8,920 bases of DNA from an uncultured Sphingomonas sp. (GTDB lineage Bacteria > Pseudomonadota > Alphaproteobacteria > Sphingomonadales > Sphingomonadaceae), in the NCBI GenBank assembly GCA_934555855.1, contig CAKTFL010000063.1, forward strand, positions 1-8,920, written 5' to 3'. The notes under the pieces were generated by a model. It was given only the letters and a program-made list of their open reading frames with translations, did not search any database and was not told where the DNA came from. A program made the position numbers and the translations under genes. Shown in pieces: positions 1 to 5,504 of this stretch. The first letter of the stretch is position 1; every line of letters begins with the position of its first letter.

Positions 1-225
1 GTTCAGCACATCAGCTTCCGCAACGACCGGCGCGGGTGCTGGCGTCGGTGTCGGAGCGGGCGTGCCGTTGTTGTCATCATCATCATCGTCGCCACACGCC
101 GCCAGCAGCGACGATCCGCCGACCGCGGCCATGGTTATGCCAGCCGTCTTCAGAAACCTGCGACGTGCCGCACGGCGCTGTTCGCCCAGTGCCAGCACCT
201 CGACGAGAGTATCATGATCGATCAT
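1..225 (-). CDS. Ferritin-like domain lipoprotein with Tat signal (5' part only, runs off left edge)
   Basis: The reading frame is open from an ATG at 225 to the window edge, giving 75 residues. The N-terminus has a clear twin-arginine motif, RRRFLK (residues 21-26), a hydrophobic stretch, and a lipobox LLAAC with the lipidated cysteine at 44. This predicts a folded protein exported by Tat and anchored by lipid. After the cysteine come six consecutive aspartates (46-51) and a Pro/Thr/Ala-rich linker (about 55-67). The last visible residues, EADVLN, match the start of the ferritin-like domain in the upstream neighbour (EADVLN at 51-56 there), so this is probably a paralogue of it, of the Ferritin_2 (PF13668) type. 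The start lies 29 bases after the neighbour's stop and is preceded by AGGGG, so the two genes are probably co-transcribed. The catalytic part is outside the window, so the family call rests on the signal layout, the short match and the context. Confidence 0.8.
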   Translation of the reverse strand, partial: MIDHDTLVEVLALGEQRRAARRRFLKTAGITMAAVGGSSLLAACGDDDDDDNNGTPAPTPTPAPAPVVAEADVLN

Positions 226-254
226 GGTTGGTCCCCTGAAATGTCGCCGCCGGA

Positions 255-1256
255 TCAGGCGTTGTTGGTGCTGGTCTTGATGTTGCCGTTGACGCCCTGC
301 GGGAAGAAGCCGCCGGCCGTCACCGCCGCCCTGTTCAGGTAGACGATGTTGAGCACCTGACCCGCGCTCCGGCTGAACGCGATGCCGTTGTTATCGGTCG
401 GCACGATGTTGGCGGTGAGGCCGATCGGGGTCGTGGTCTGGGCGAGGCCCTGGTCGAGGTCAGTCGGACCGTCCAGGCTGTCGCGGGCGTTAGAGACGAG
501 TTCGGTATCGCCGCGGATCGTCGATGCCTTCAGGCCGGGCATGGCGCCCATCTGATCGATCGTCGTGCGGATAATGGCGGCGTGATACGCCTCCGCCGCC
601 AGGATGCCGGCCGCCGCATCGACATAGGTCTTGTTGTTGATCAGCAGCGAGGACGAACCCTTGTAGGCCGTGACGCCCACATCCTCGAACAGGAACGCCG
701 CGTAGAGGAAGCTGAGATCATCGGCATAGGGGTCGAAGAAGCTGGTCTGGGCCGCGTTGGCACCGGCATCGGCGATCAGGCCGGCCGCCCGCGCGGCAGA
801 GCTGAATGCGCCGGTCGGGGTGATGCCGAGGTCAAGTTGAGGCTGTGCGACCGCCGCCGATCCGAGCGCAGTCCGCAGGAAGGTGACGTGCGCCAGCTCG
901 TCCTGCGCGATCTCACGGGCATATTGCGCGACCGACTGGTCGGCGAAGTTGACCTTGCGCGCGCCGACGTTGAGCGGGAGAGAGTTGGCCGGCACGCCGG
1001 TGCTGCCGATGGACGCGCCCGGGATGGGGGTCCCGAAAGCGGCATAATAGTAGAAGTTCGCCTCGAGATATTCGAGGTTGAGCGCGAAGTTCAGGACGTC
1101 GGCCTCGCTGACCGTCTGCGCCGCGGCGGGCGAGGCGTAGGCGAATGCGCCACCCACGGCGGCTGCGCCCAACACCATTCGGAACATCTCTCGACGGTCG
1201 CTGCGGCGGCGCGCCCGATCGTCGAAAACCTGGGTCAGCTGATCGCTTTCAGTCAT
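255..1256 (-). CDS. Tat-exported ferritin-like domain protein (Ferritin_2 / PCC13-62-like)
   Basis: This is a 333-residue protein. Residues 1-47 form a long Tat-type signal: an Arg-rich region with RREMF at 21-25, a hydrophobic core at about 28-42, and a likely cleavage after ASPAAA. The domain that follows shows two helical pairs with acidic and histidine residues spaced as in ferritin-like carboxylate proteins. These are LEYLEANFY (E62, E65) with DELAH (E120, H123), and LFEDVG (E191) with AEAYH (E222, H225). The layout fits Ferritin_2 (PF13668), which also includes the plant desiccation-related protein PCC13-62. The biochemical role of bacterial members is poorly known, so metal binding is an inference. 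A start at 1283 is also possible in frame. I chose the ATG at 1256 because GGGGA sits 6 bases upstream and the resulting protein begins shortly before the Tat motif. It is the first gene of an apparent two-gene operon with the lipoprotein at 1-225. Confidence 0.88.
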   Translation of the reverse strand: MTESDQLTQVFDDRARRRSDRREMFRMVLGAAAVGGAFAYASPAAAQTVSEADVLNFALNLEYLEANFYYYAAFGTPIPGASIGSTGVPANSLPLNVGARKVNFADQSVAQYAREIAQDELAHVTFLRTALGSAAVAQPQLDLGITPTGAFSSAARAAGLIADAGANAAQTSFFDPYADDLSFLYAAFLFEDVGVTAYKGSSSLLINNKTYVDAAAGILAAEAYHAAIIRTTIDQMGAMPGLKASTIRGDTELVSNARDSLDGPTDLDQGLAQTTTPIGLTANIVPTDNNGIAFSRSAGQVLNIVYLNRAAVTAGGFFPQGVNGNIKTSTNNA

Positions 1257-1262
1257 TGTTTT

Positions 1263-1267
1263 TCCCC
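1263..1267 (-). promoter_or_regulatory. Ribosome binding site choosing the start at 1256
   Basis: GGGGA on the minus strand lies 6 bases before the ATG at 1256. It overlaps codons that would be translated if the upstream ATG at 1283 were used, so it argues for the shorter protein. Confidence 0.6.
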
Positions 1268-1300
1268 AAATGATGGACGTCACCGACCGCGCGAAGCCCC

Positions 1301-1320
1301 GGACGCAACCGGTCGCGTCC
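1301..1320 (-). promoter_or_regulatory. Leader stem-loop 2 upstream of the ferritin-like operon
   Basis: GGACGC and GCGTCC form a 6-bp stem around an 8-base loop that itself contains ACCGGT. It lies 45-64 bases upstream of the ATG at 1256. If transcription starts further upstream, it would be in the 5' leader. No function is known, and the stem is short enough to arise by chance in GC-rich DNA. Confidence 0.3.
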
Positions 1321-1340
1321 TGCTGCCCACGAGATACAGC

Positions 1341-1367
1341 TCCTCCAACGCCAAAAACGTCGGAGGA
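1341..1367 (-). promoter_or_regulatory. Leader stem-loop 1 with SD/anti-SD-like arms
   Basis: On the minus strand, the arm TCCTCCGACG pairs with CGTTGGAGGA around the loop TTTTTGG. This gives a 10-bp stem with one G·U pair. The 3' arm carries a Shine-Dalgarno-like GGAGGA and the 5' arm its complement. It lies 85-111 bases upstream of the ATG at 1256. The one imperfect pair is G·U on the minus-strand RNA but A·C on the plus strand, so the structure is better as RNA of the ferritin operon. I could not identify a convincing promoter upstream, so its presence in the transcript is inferred. Confidence 0.4.
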
Positions 1368-1476
1368 ACTATTTCGGGTCCACCACTGAGTTTATTTCAA
1401 TGACTTATGTATCGCGCGCCCGAACGGAGTGGGCGGATGCCGACTATTGCACCAATCGCCGGTGTGTGCGGCCGGA

Positions 1477-1752
1477 TTAGTCGGCGACAGCTTCGCCCTC
1501 GGCCGCGTCGCCGGCCGGCCGTTCGTACCAGGCATCGACCGGGCCGGTCAGCTTGATGGTCAGCGGCTGGCCATGGCGATCGACCTTCTTGCCGAGCGCG
1601 ACCCGGATCCACCCTTCGGAGATGGAATATTCCTCGACGTCGCGCCGCTCGACGCCCTTGAACCGGATGCCGACCCCCCGCTCCAGCAGCGACTGGTCGA
1701 AATGAGGGCTGCGCGGATTGGTCGAAAGCCGGTCGGGAGGGGTATCGGTCAT
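1477..1752 (-). CDS. DUF3297 family protein
   Basis: This is a 91-residue soluble protein beginning MTDTPPDRLSTNPRSPHF. The core has the pattern I recognise from DUF3297 (PF11730): LLERGVGIRFKG, EEYSISEGWIRVALGK and GQPLTIKLTGPVDAWYE. The family occurs in proteobacteria and has no established function. No signal peptide or membrane segment is visible. The C-terminal tail after about residue 78 is rich in Ala, Glu and Gly. The frame stays open upstream to about 1791, but the extra residues do not look like the family, and the ATG at 1752 gives the usual N-terminus. No clear ribosome binding site precedes it. The gene lies only 37 bases after the T-run of the terminator at 1790-1819, which leaves little room for its own promoter. 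No obvious terminator follows. Confidence 0.85.
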   Translation of the reverse strand: MTDTPPDRLSTNPRSPHFDQSLLERGVGIRFKGVERRDVEEYSISEGWIRVALGKKVDRHGQPLTIKLTGPVDAWYERPAGDAAEGEAVAD

Positions 1753-1789
1753 GCCGGGCGCTTTGCCGCAGCAGGCGATCGTCCGCCAC

Positions 1790-1819
1790 AAAAAAAGGCG
1801 CCGGGATCGCTCCCGGCAC
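1790..1819 (-). terminator. Intrinsic terminator of the tyrosine-rich protein gene
   Basis: Read on the minus strand, GTGCCGGGA and TCCCGGCGC form a 9-bp stem (one T·G pair) around a GCGA tetraloop. GCC and seven Ts follow. It begins 14 bases after the stop codon at 1834, a classic intrinsic terminator position. Confidence 0.9.
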
Positions 1820-1833
1820 CCTCGATCCGGCTC

Positions 1834-2199
1834 TCAATAGCCGTAATAGCCGTCATAGCCGCGGGGATAATAGCCGCGATAGTAAGGGCTTGGATAAACC
1901 CGTTCGCGGTAGATCACCGGCGGAGGCGGCGGCGCGTAATAGCGCTCGCGATATACGACCCGGGGTGGAGCGTCATAATAATAGCCACGGTCGTAATAAC
2001 GGTCGCGATTGCTGCCCGCGATGGCCGCGCCTACGCCTAGTCCGACGATACCGCCCAGCAACGCACCGGCGGCGACGTCCCCGCCCCGATCGCGGTGCCT
2101 GTAACCGCCCCAGCGCTGCGCCTCGGCAGGCGCGGCCGCCGACAAAGCCGTCGCGAACAGAGCCGCACCCATGCCCACCTTGGTCAGAAATCCCTTCAT
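1834..2199 (-). CDS. Tyrosine-rich glycine-zipper envelope protein
   Basis: This is a 121-residue protein with a typical Sec signal peptide (about residues 1-27, ending AEAQ). A basic patch RHRDRGGD follows, then a glycine/alanine-rich stretch, AGALLGGIVGLGVGAAIAG (about 44-62), which resembles a glycine zipper. The C-terminal half is very rich in Tyr, Arg and Pro, with repeated units such as YRERYY, YRERVY and PSPYYRGYYPRGY. It probably sits in the periplasm or outer envelope. Similar small exported proteins are common in sphingomonads, and none that I can name has a defined function. The start is supported by AGGAGGT 5 bases before the ATG. The gene has its own strong terminator at 1790-1819, so it is probably a single-gene transcript. 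Confidence 0.82.
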   Translation of the reverse strand: MKGFLTKVGMGAALFATALSAAAPAEAQRWGGYRHRDRGGDVAAGALLGGIVGLGVGAAIAGSNRDRYYDRGYYYDAPPRVVYRERYYAPPPPPVIYRERVYPSPYYRGYYPRGYDGYYGY

Positions 2200-2297
2200 C
2201 TCGAACCTCCTGCATTGTTGCGCATGGTCCGCACGGACTGAACCGGCGGGCGTGCGAACATGTTGGTATCCTTGCCCGATTCGGTCTGAATGGACCG

Positions 2298-2321
2298 GGA
2301 ACGGAGCGTTCAGCGGGCGTT
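2298..2321 (+). promoter_or_regulatory. Candidate EcfG-type (general stress response) promoter
   Basis: GGAAC (2298-2302) is followed after 15 bases by CGTT (2318-2321). Alphaproteobacterial EcfG promoters have the form GGAAC, 16-17 bases, then CGTT, so both boxes match but the spacing is one base short. It points toward the TPR-like gene, with about 190 bases to the GTG start. A chance match is quite possible. Confidence 0.3.
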
Positions 2322-2498
2322 TAGGAGCGGTTGGGAGTTGATGGACGGGTGACCTACATGCCCGACCGTGTCATGCTGGCTCGAAAGGCGCGAACGGCTC
2401 GCTTGAGTTTTTGATCGCGATCATCGAGACTTAGCGAGATGAGCGGAGCAAACCGCGCGCAACCCCCGACCGGATCGGGGCGTTTGAAGGGCGGCAAA

Positions 2499-2504
2499 GG
2501 GGAG
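2499..2504 (+). promoter_or_regulatory. Ribosome binding site choosing the GTG start at 2511
   Basis: GGGGAG lies 6 bases before a GTG codon. Using this GTG gives a compact signal peptide at the very N-terminus. The alternative ATG at 2439 has a weaker upstream sequence and would add 24 polar, basic residues before the signal. Confidence 0.55.
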
Positions 2505-2510
2505 AAGTTC

Positions 2511-3206
2511 GTGGCGGCATGGCGGACGGGTTTGGCGGCAGCAGCCGTCGTGGCGATGGCGACGAGCAGCCCGGCCGCGGCTGAATCAGCACGGGAGCTG
2601 CTGACCCAGGCGTCGTTTGCCGACCGGGACAAGGCGGTGGCGCTCGGCCGGGTCGACAACGCGTTCCGCTTCGCCTCGGCGGCCTTGCGATCACAGCCGA
2701 GCGATGCGGAGGCACGGCTGATGCAGGCCACGGCGCTCGGCTATCGGGCGAAGCTGACCGGCAGCCGGGCCCAGGCAATCGAGGCCCGCAAGGCTTTCGA
2801 GAGCCTGGTTCAGCGAAACCCTCGTGACGCGGAGGCGCAGTTGGCACTCGGCGCCTGGCATATCGGCGCGGTATACCGGCTCGGGCGGCTGGTCGGGCGA
2901 GCGGCGCTCGGCGCTCAGAAGCCGGCCGGCTTTGCGGCGCTGGACCAGGCGATTTCACTCGGCGGCAATCGTGCCCTGTTCACCGGGCTGGCGGCGCTGC
3001 TGCGGCTTCAGATGGATCCGTCGGACCAGCGCGGACGAGTTCTGGCCGAAACAGCTGCTCGCGGGGCCACGCCTACCGCGCTCGACCGCATCCTTCAACG
3101 TGCGGCCGTGCAGGTGCTGGTGCCGCTGCGCGCGGGCAACGCCGCCGCCGCCAAGACACTCGCCGCGCGGCTGCTGCCCTTCGGACAGTTGCCGGGCGAA
3201 AGCTGA
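2511..3206 (+). CDS. Exported TPR-like helical protein of unknown function
   Basis: This is a 231-residue protein. From the GTG start it has a clean signal peptide: a short basic start, a hydrophobic core AAAAVVAMA (9-17) and a likely cleavage in SPAAAES near residue 24. The mature part is almost wholly helical and alanine-rich. Two stretches resemble tetratricopeptide repeats. The first is about 46-80, with FRFASAALRSQPSDAEAR and then LMQATALGY. The second is about 86-122, with ARKAFESLVQRNPRDAEAQ and then LALGAWHIG. The N/P-x-D-A-E-A-x turn between helices is typical of TPR units. TPR proteins usually act as scaffolds for protein contacts, so this one would do so in the periplasm. The exact role is unknown. 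If the ATG at 2439 were used, the protein would be 255 residues. It converges on typA, with about 300 bases of repeat-bearing DNA between the two stops. Confidence 0.72.
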   Translation: MAAWRTGLAAAAVVAMATSSPAAAESARELLTQASFADRDKAVALGRVDNAFRFASAALRSQPSDAEARLMQATALGYRAKLTGSRAQAIEARKAFESLVQRNPRDAEAQLALGAWHIGAVYRLGRLVGRAALGAQKPAGFAALDQAISLGGNRALFTGLAALLRLQMDPSDQRGRVLAETAARGATPTALDRILQRAAVQVLVPLRAGNAAAAKTLAARLLPFGQLPGES

Positions 3207-3280
3207 CCGCGCGTTCCGGCAAGCGCCTGCCCGAGGCCGGAGCGGGCACCCGGCGTGGCTGAAACTTCGCAAACCGGCGG

Positions 3281-3313
3281 GTCATGCCGGACATGTTCCG
3301 GCATACACCGTGC
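3281..3313 (-). repeat. REP-like dispersed repeat, copy 1
   Basis: This is a 33-base unit ending in CACCGTGC. Its core has ATGCCGGA (3284-3291) and TCCGGCAT (3297-3304), a perfect 8-bp stem with the loop CATGT. In reverse orientation it matches the unit at 3342-3374 at 24 of 33 positions. It resembles intergenic repeats I recall from sphingomonad genomes (core GCCGGAACAAGTCCGGC). That resemblance is from memory and not from a search. Confidence 0.7.
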
Positions 3314-3341
3314 GACCTATGCCCGGCCGTCGATTGTCAAG

Positions 3342-3374
3342 GCACGGTGGACCCCAGGACCAGTCCGGGGTGAC
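3342..3374 (+). repeat. REP-like dispersed repeat, copy 2 (inverted relative to copy 1)
   Basis: This is a 33-base unit starting GCACGGTGG. The outer arms ACCCC (3351-3355) and GGGGT (3367-3371) pair, as do GGA and TCC inside them, with one bulged A. Where copy 1 has ATGCC...GGCAT, this copy has ACCCC...GGGGT, so both arms changed together and pairing was kept. The two copies face each other, 28 bases apart, and can also pair with one another into a larger cruciform. Confidence 0.7.
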
Positions 3375-3467
3375 ACGGTCCGTGCGGGCATGTCTTGACG
3401 TTGCAGAGGTCGCGGCGATCGCCCCTCGCTCGTGGCAAGGCAGGCCGCCTACCCCCGACCCGTGCGC

Positions 3468-3494
3468 GCGTGGGCAGCTTGGTGCCGCCCACGC
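3468..3494 (-). terminator. Stem-loop downstream of typA (no T-run)
   Basis: On the minus strand, GCGTGGGC and GCCCACGC form an 8-bp stem. It extends inward by a G·T, a G-C and a C-G pair around the loop ACCAA, 12 bases after the typA stop. No T-run follows, so it may protect the 3' end or assist termination without being a classic intrinsic terminator. Confidence 0.45.
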
Positions 3495-3505
3495 CGCAAC
3501 TGGCC

Positions 3506-5329
3506 TTATGCGGCTTCCTTGGACCGGCTGGCGCGCTTGCGCTCGTGCGGATCGAGGTGACGCTTGCGAAGGCGGATCGACTTGGGCGTCACCTCCACCA
3601 TCTCGTCATCGTCGATATAGGCGATCGCCTGCTCCAGCGTCATCTTCTTCGGCGGGGTCAGGCGGATGGCATCGTCCTTGCCGCCCGACGCGCGGAAGTT
3701 GGTCAGCTGCTTCGCCTTCATCGGATTGACCTCCAGGTCATCCGTCTTGGCGTTCTCGCCGATGATCATGCCCTCATACAGCGCTTCGCCATGGCCGACG
3801 AACAGGATGCCGCGATCCTCGAGCGGCCCGAGCGCATAGGACTGCGCCTCGCCCGCGCCGTTGGAGATGAGGACGCCGTTCTTGCGGCCCTCGATCTGGC
3901 CCTTGTGCGGGCCATACTTTTCGAACAGCCGGTTCATGATGCCCGTGCCGCGCGTGTCGGACAGGAACTCGCCATGATAGCCGATCAGGCCGCGGCTGGG
4001 CGCGGAGAAGGTGATGCGCGTCTTGCCGCCGGAGGACGGACGCATGTCGGTCATCTCCGCCTTGCGAAGGTTCATCTTCTCGACGACGGTGCCCGAATGC
4101 TCGTCGTCCACGTCGATGACGACGGTCTCGTAAGGCTCGGTGCGCTTACCGGCCTCGTCCTCGCCGAACAGCACGCGCGGGCGGCTGATGCCGAGTTCGA
4201 AGCCCTCGCGGCGCATCGTCTCGATCAGCACGCCGAGCTGAAGCTCGCCTCGGCCCGCGACCTCGAAGCTGTCGCGGTCGGCCGCCTCGGTCACCTTGAT
4301 CGCGACGTTGGTCTCCGCCTCGCGCATCAGGCGGTCGCGGATCATGCGGCTGGTCACCTTCGTGCCCTCACGGCCCGCCATCGGCGAATCGTTCACCGCG
4401 AAGCGCATCGACAGCGTCGGCGGATCGATCGGCTGGGCGTGGATCGGCTCGCTCACCGTCGTGTCGGCGATGGTGTTCGCCACCGTCGCCACCGTGAGGC
4501 CCGCAAGGCTGATGATGTCGCCAGCGCGCGCTTCCTCGACAGGCACGCGCTCCAGGCCGCGGAAGCTCATGAGCTTTGAGGCGCGGCCGGTCTCGATGAC
4601 GTTGCCGGCATCGTCCAGCGCGTGGATCGGCTGGTTCACCTTGACCACGCCCGACTGGACGCGGCCGGTGAGGATACGACCCAGGAAGTTATCGCGGTCG
4701 AGCAGCGTCACCAGGAAGCTGAACGGCGCATCCTCGTCCAGCGCGGGCGGCGGCACATGGTCGACGATCTTCTGGAACATCGGCGTCAGCGTGCCCTCAC
4801 GCGCGTCCATGTCCTCGCTGGCATAGCCATTGCGGCCCGAAGCGTAGAGCACAGGGAAATCGAGCTGCTCGTCGGTCGCCTCAAGCGTGACGAACAGGTC
4901 GAACACCTCGTCCAACACCTCCTGGATACGCGCGTCGGAGCGGTCGACCTTGTTGACCACCACGATCGGGCGCAGGCCGAGCGCCAGCGCCTTGCCGGTC
5001 ACGAACTTGGTCTGCGGCATGGCGCCCTCGGCCGCGTCGACCAGCAGAATTACGCCATCAACCATCGACAGGATGCGCTCCACCTCGCCGCCGAAGTCGG
5101 CGTGGCCGGGCGTGTCGACGATGTTGATCCGCGTGCCTTCCCACTCGATCGAGGTCGGCTTGGCGAGAATGGTGATCCCGCGTTCCTTTTCGAGGTCGTT
5201 CGAGTCCATTGCGCGCTCCTCGACGCGCTGGTTGTCACGGAACGTGCCCGACTGGCGGAACAGCTGGTCGACAAGGGTGGTCTTGCCGTGATCGACGTGC
5301 GCGATGATCGCGATATTACGCAGTTGCAT
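3506..5329 (-). CDS. typA: Ribosome-associated translational GTPase TypA/BipA
   Basis: This is a 607-residue protein, the usual length for TypA. The GTPase domain is complete: G1 AHVDHGKTT (10-18), G2 RGITI (50-54), G3 DTPGH (72-76), G4 NKVD (126-129) and a G5-like YASG (162-165). Beta-barrel and EF-G-like domains follow. The C-terminal signature GYHGEFLSDTRGTGIMNR and the basic tail RKRHLDPHERKRASRSK are typical of TypA. Members bind the 70S ribosome at the translation-factor site and aid ribosome assembly and growth under stress, such as cold. The ATG at 5329 is supported by the standard MQLRNIAIIAHVDHGK start and by AGGA 6 bases upstream. The frame stays open upstream to about 5911, but that part is the antisense of the TelA-family gene. 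The gene is convergent with the TPR-like gene and divergent from the TelA-like gene. Confidence 0.97.
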   Translation of the reverse strand: MQLRNIAIIAHVDHGKTTLVDQLFRQSGTFRDNQRVEERAMDSNDLEKERGITILAKPTSIEWEGTRINIVDTPGHADFGGEVERILSMVDGVILLVDAAEGAMPQTKFVTGKALALGLRPIVVVNKVDRSDARIQEVLDEVFDLFVTLEATDEQLDFPVLYASGRNGYASEDMDAREGTLTPMFQKIVDHVPPPALDEDAPFSFLVTLLDRDNFLGRILTGRVQSGVVKVNQPIHALDDAGNVIETGRASKLMSFRGLERVPVEEARAGDIISLAGLTVATVANTIADTTVSEPIHAQPIDPPTLSMRFAVNDSPMAGREGTKVTSRMIRDRLMREAETNVAIKVTEAADRDSFEVAGRGELQLGVLIETMRREGFELGISRPRVLFGEDEAGKRTEPYETVVIDVDDEHSGTVVEKMNLRKAEMTDMRPSSGGKTRITFSAPSRGLIGYHGEFLSDTRGTGIMNRLFEKYGPHKGQIEGRKNGVLISNGAGEAQSYALGPLEDRGILFVGHGEALYEGMIIGENAKTDDLEVNPMKAKQLTNFRASGGKDDAIRLTPPKKMTLEQAIAYIDDDEMVEVTPKSIRLRKRHLDPHERKRASRSKEAA

Positions 5330-5504
5330 CGGAAATCCTGGAAGTGGCCGCGCGTTGGGCACAGCCGTCGCGGGCGCCCTTAGCCGAAATGGCACGTCAC
5401 GAAAAGCCGCAACGCTCGACAGGTGTGATATGCGGGTGATACAGTTGATCGACAATGCGATGTTCGCCACAAGCGATGTGATCGCTGGCGCGGGAGACAC
5501 GAGA
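5330..5504. other. Divergent intergenic region between typA and the TelA-like gene
   Basis: These 175 bases must carry promoters in both directions. The typA ribosome binding site (AGGA, 5336-5339) and the TelA-like site (GGGAG, 5492-5496) are visible. I could not pick a -35/-10 pair for either gene with any confidence. Confidence 0.5.
5492..5496 (+). promoter_or_regulatory. Ribosome binding site choosing the start at 5505
   Basis: GGGAG lies 8 bases before the ATG at 5505. Earlier in-frame starts would add residues from the typA intergenic region that look non-coding, and none has a better site. Confidence 0.6.

Larger units (their letters stand above)
2200..2510. other. Divergent intergenic region between the tyrosine-rich and TPR-like genes
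   Basis: About 310 bases without a supported gene, if the plus-strand gene starts at 2511. It must hold promoters for both directions. Visible elements are the AGGAGGT site of the minus-strand gene, a small inverted repeat (CGGTC and GACCG around TGAATG, 2282-2297), a candidate ECF-type promoter at 2298-2321, and a perfect 12-bp palindrome, TGATCGCGATCA, at 2412-2423. I see no convincing sigma-70-type promoter. Confidence 0.6.
3207..3505. other. Convergent intergenic region with hairpin repeats
   Basis: Just under 300 bases between two convergent stop codons. It holds a pair of opposed REP-like repeats (3281-3313 and 3342-3374) and a strong stem-loop near the end of typA (3468-3494). I see no T-rich intrinsic terminator for either gene, so these hairpins may help define the 3' ends. 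No coding sequence is supported here. Confidence 0.65.

Noticed and set aside
36..239. Plus-strand frame with a His-rich CCHHHHRRH motif
   Set aside because: The His run is the antisense reading of the Asp run in the lipoprotein gene, not a metal-binding peptide.
1365..1390. GGAAC box on the plus strand suggesting an EcfG promoter
   Set aside because: The only GTT downstream is 20 bases away, outside the usual spacing, and it points toward the minus-strand DUF3297 gene and not toward a gene start.
582..1403. Plus-strand open frame (273 residues) opposite the ferritin-like gene
   Set aside because: Arg/Gly/Val-rich composition with no recognisable domain. It is antisense to a protein with clear signal and ferritin-like motifs.
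2824..3729. Plus-strand open frame running through the TPR-like gene and into typA
   Set aside because: It overlaps two supported genes and crosses the repeat region. Its Arg/Ser/Pro/Cys/Trp-rich composition is typical of a wrong frame.
3395..4579. Long plus-strand open frame (394 residues) opposite typA
   Set aside because: It is antisense to the well-supported typA coding frame. Its low-complexity Arg/Ala/His/Leu composition is what GC-rich third-position bias gives in an antisense frame.
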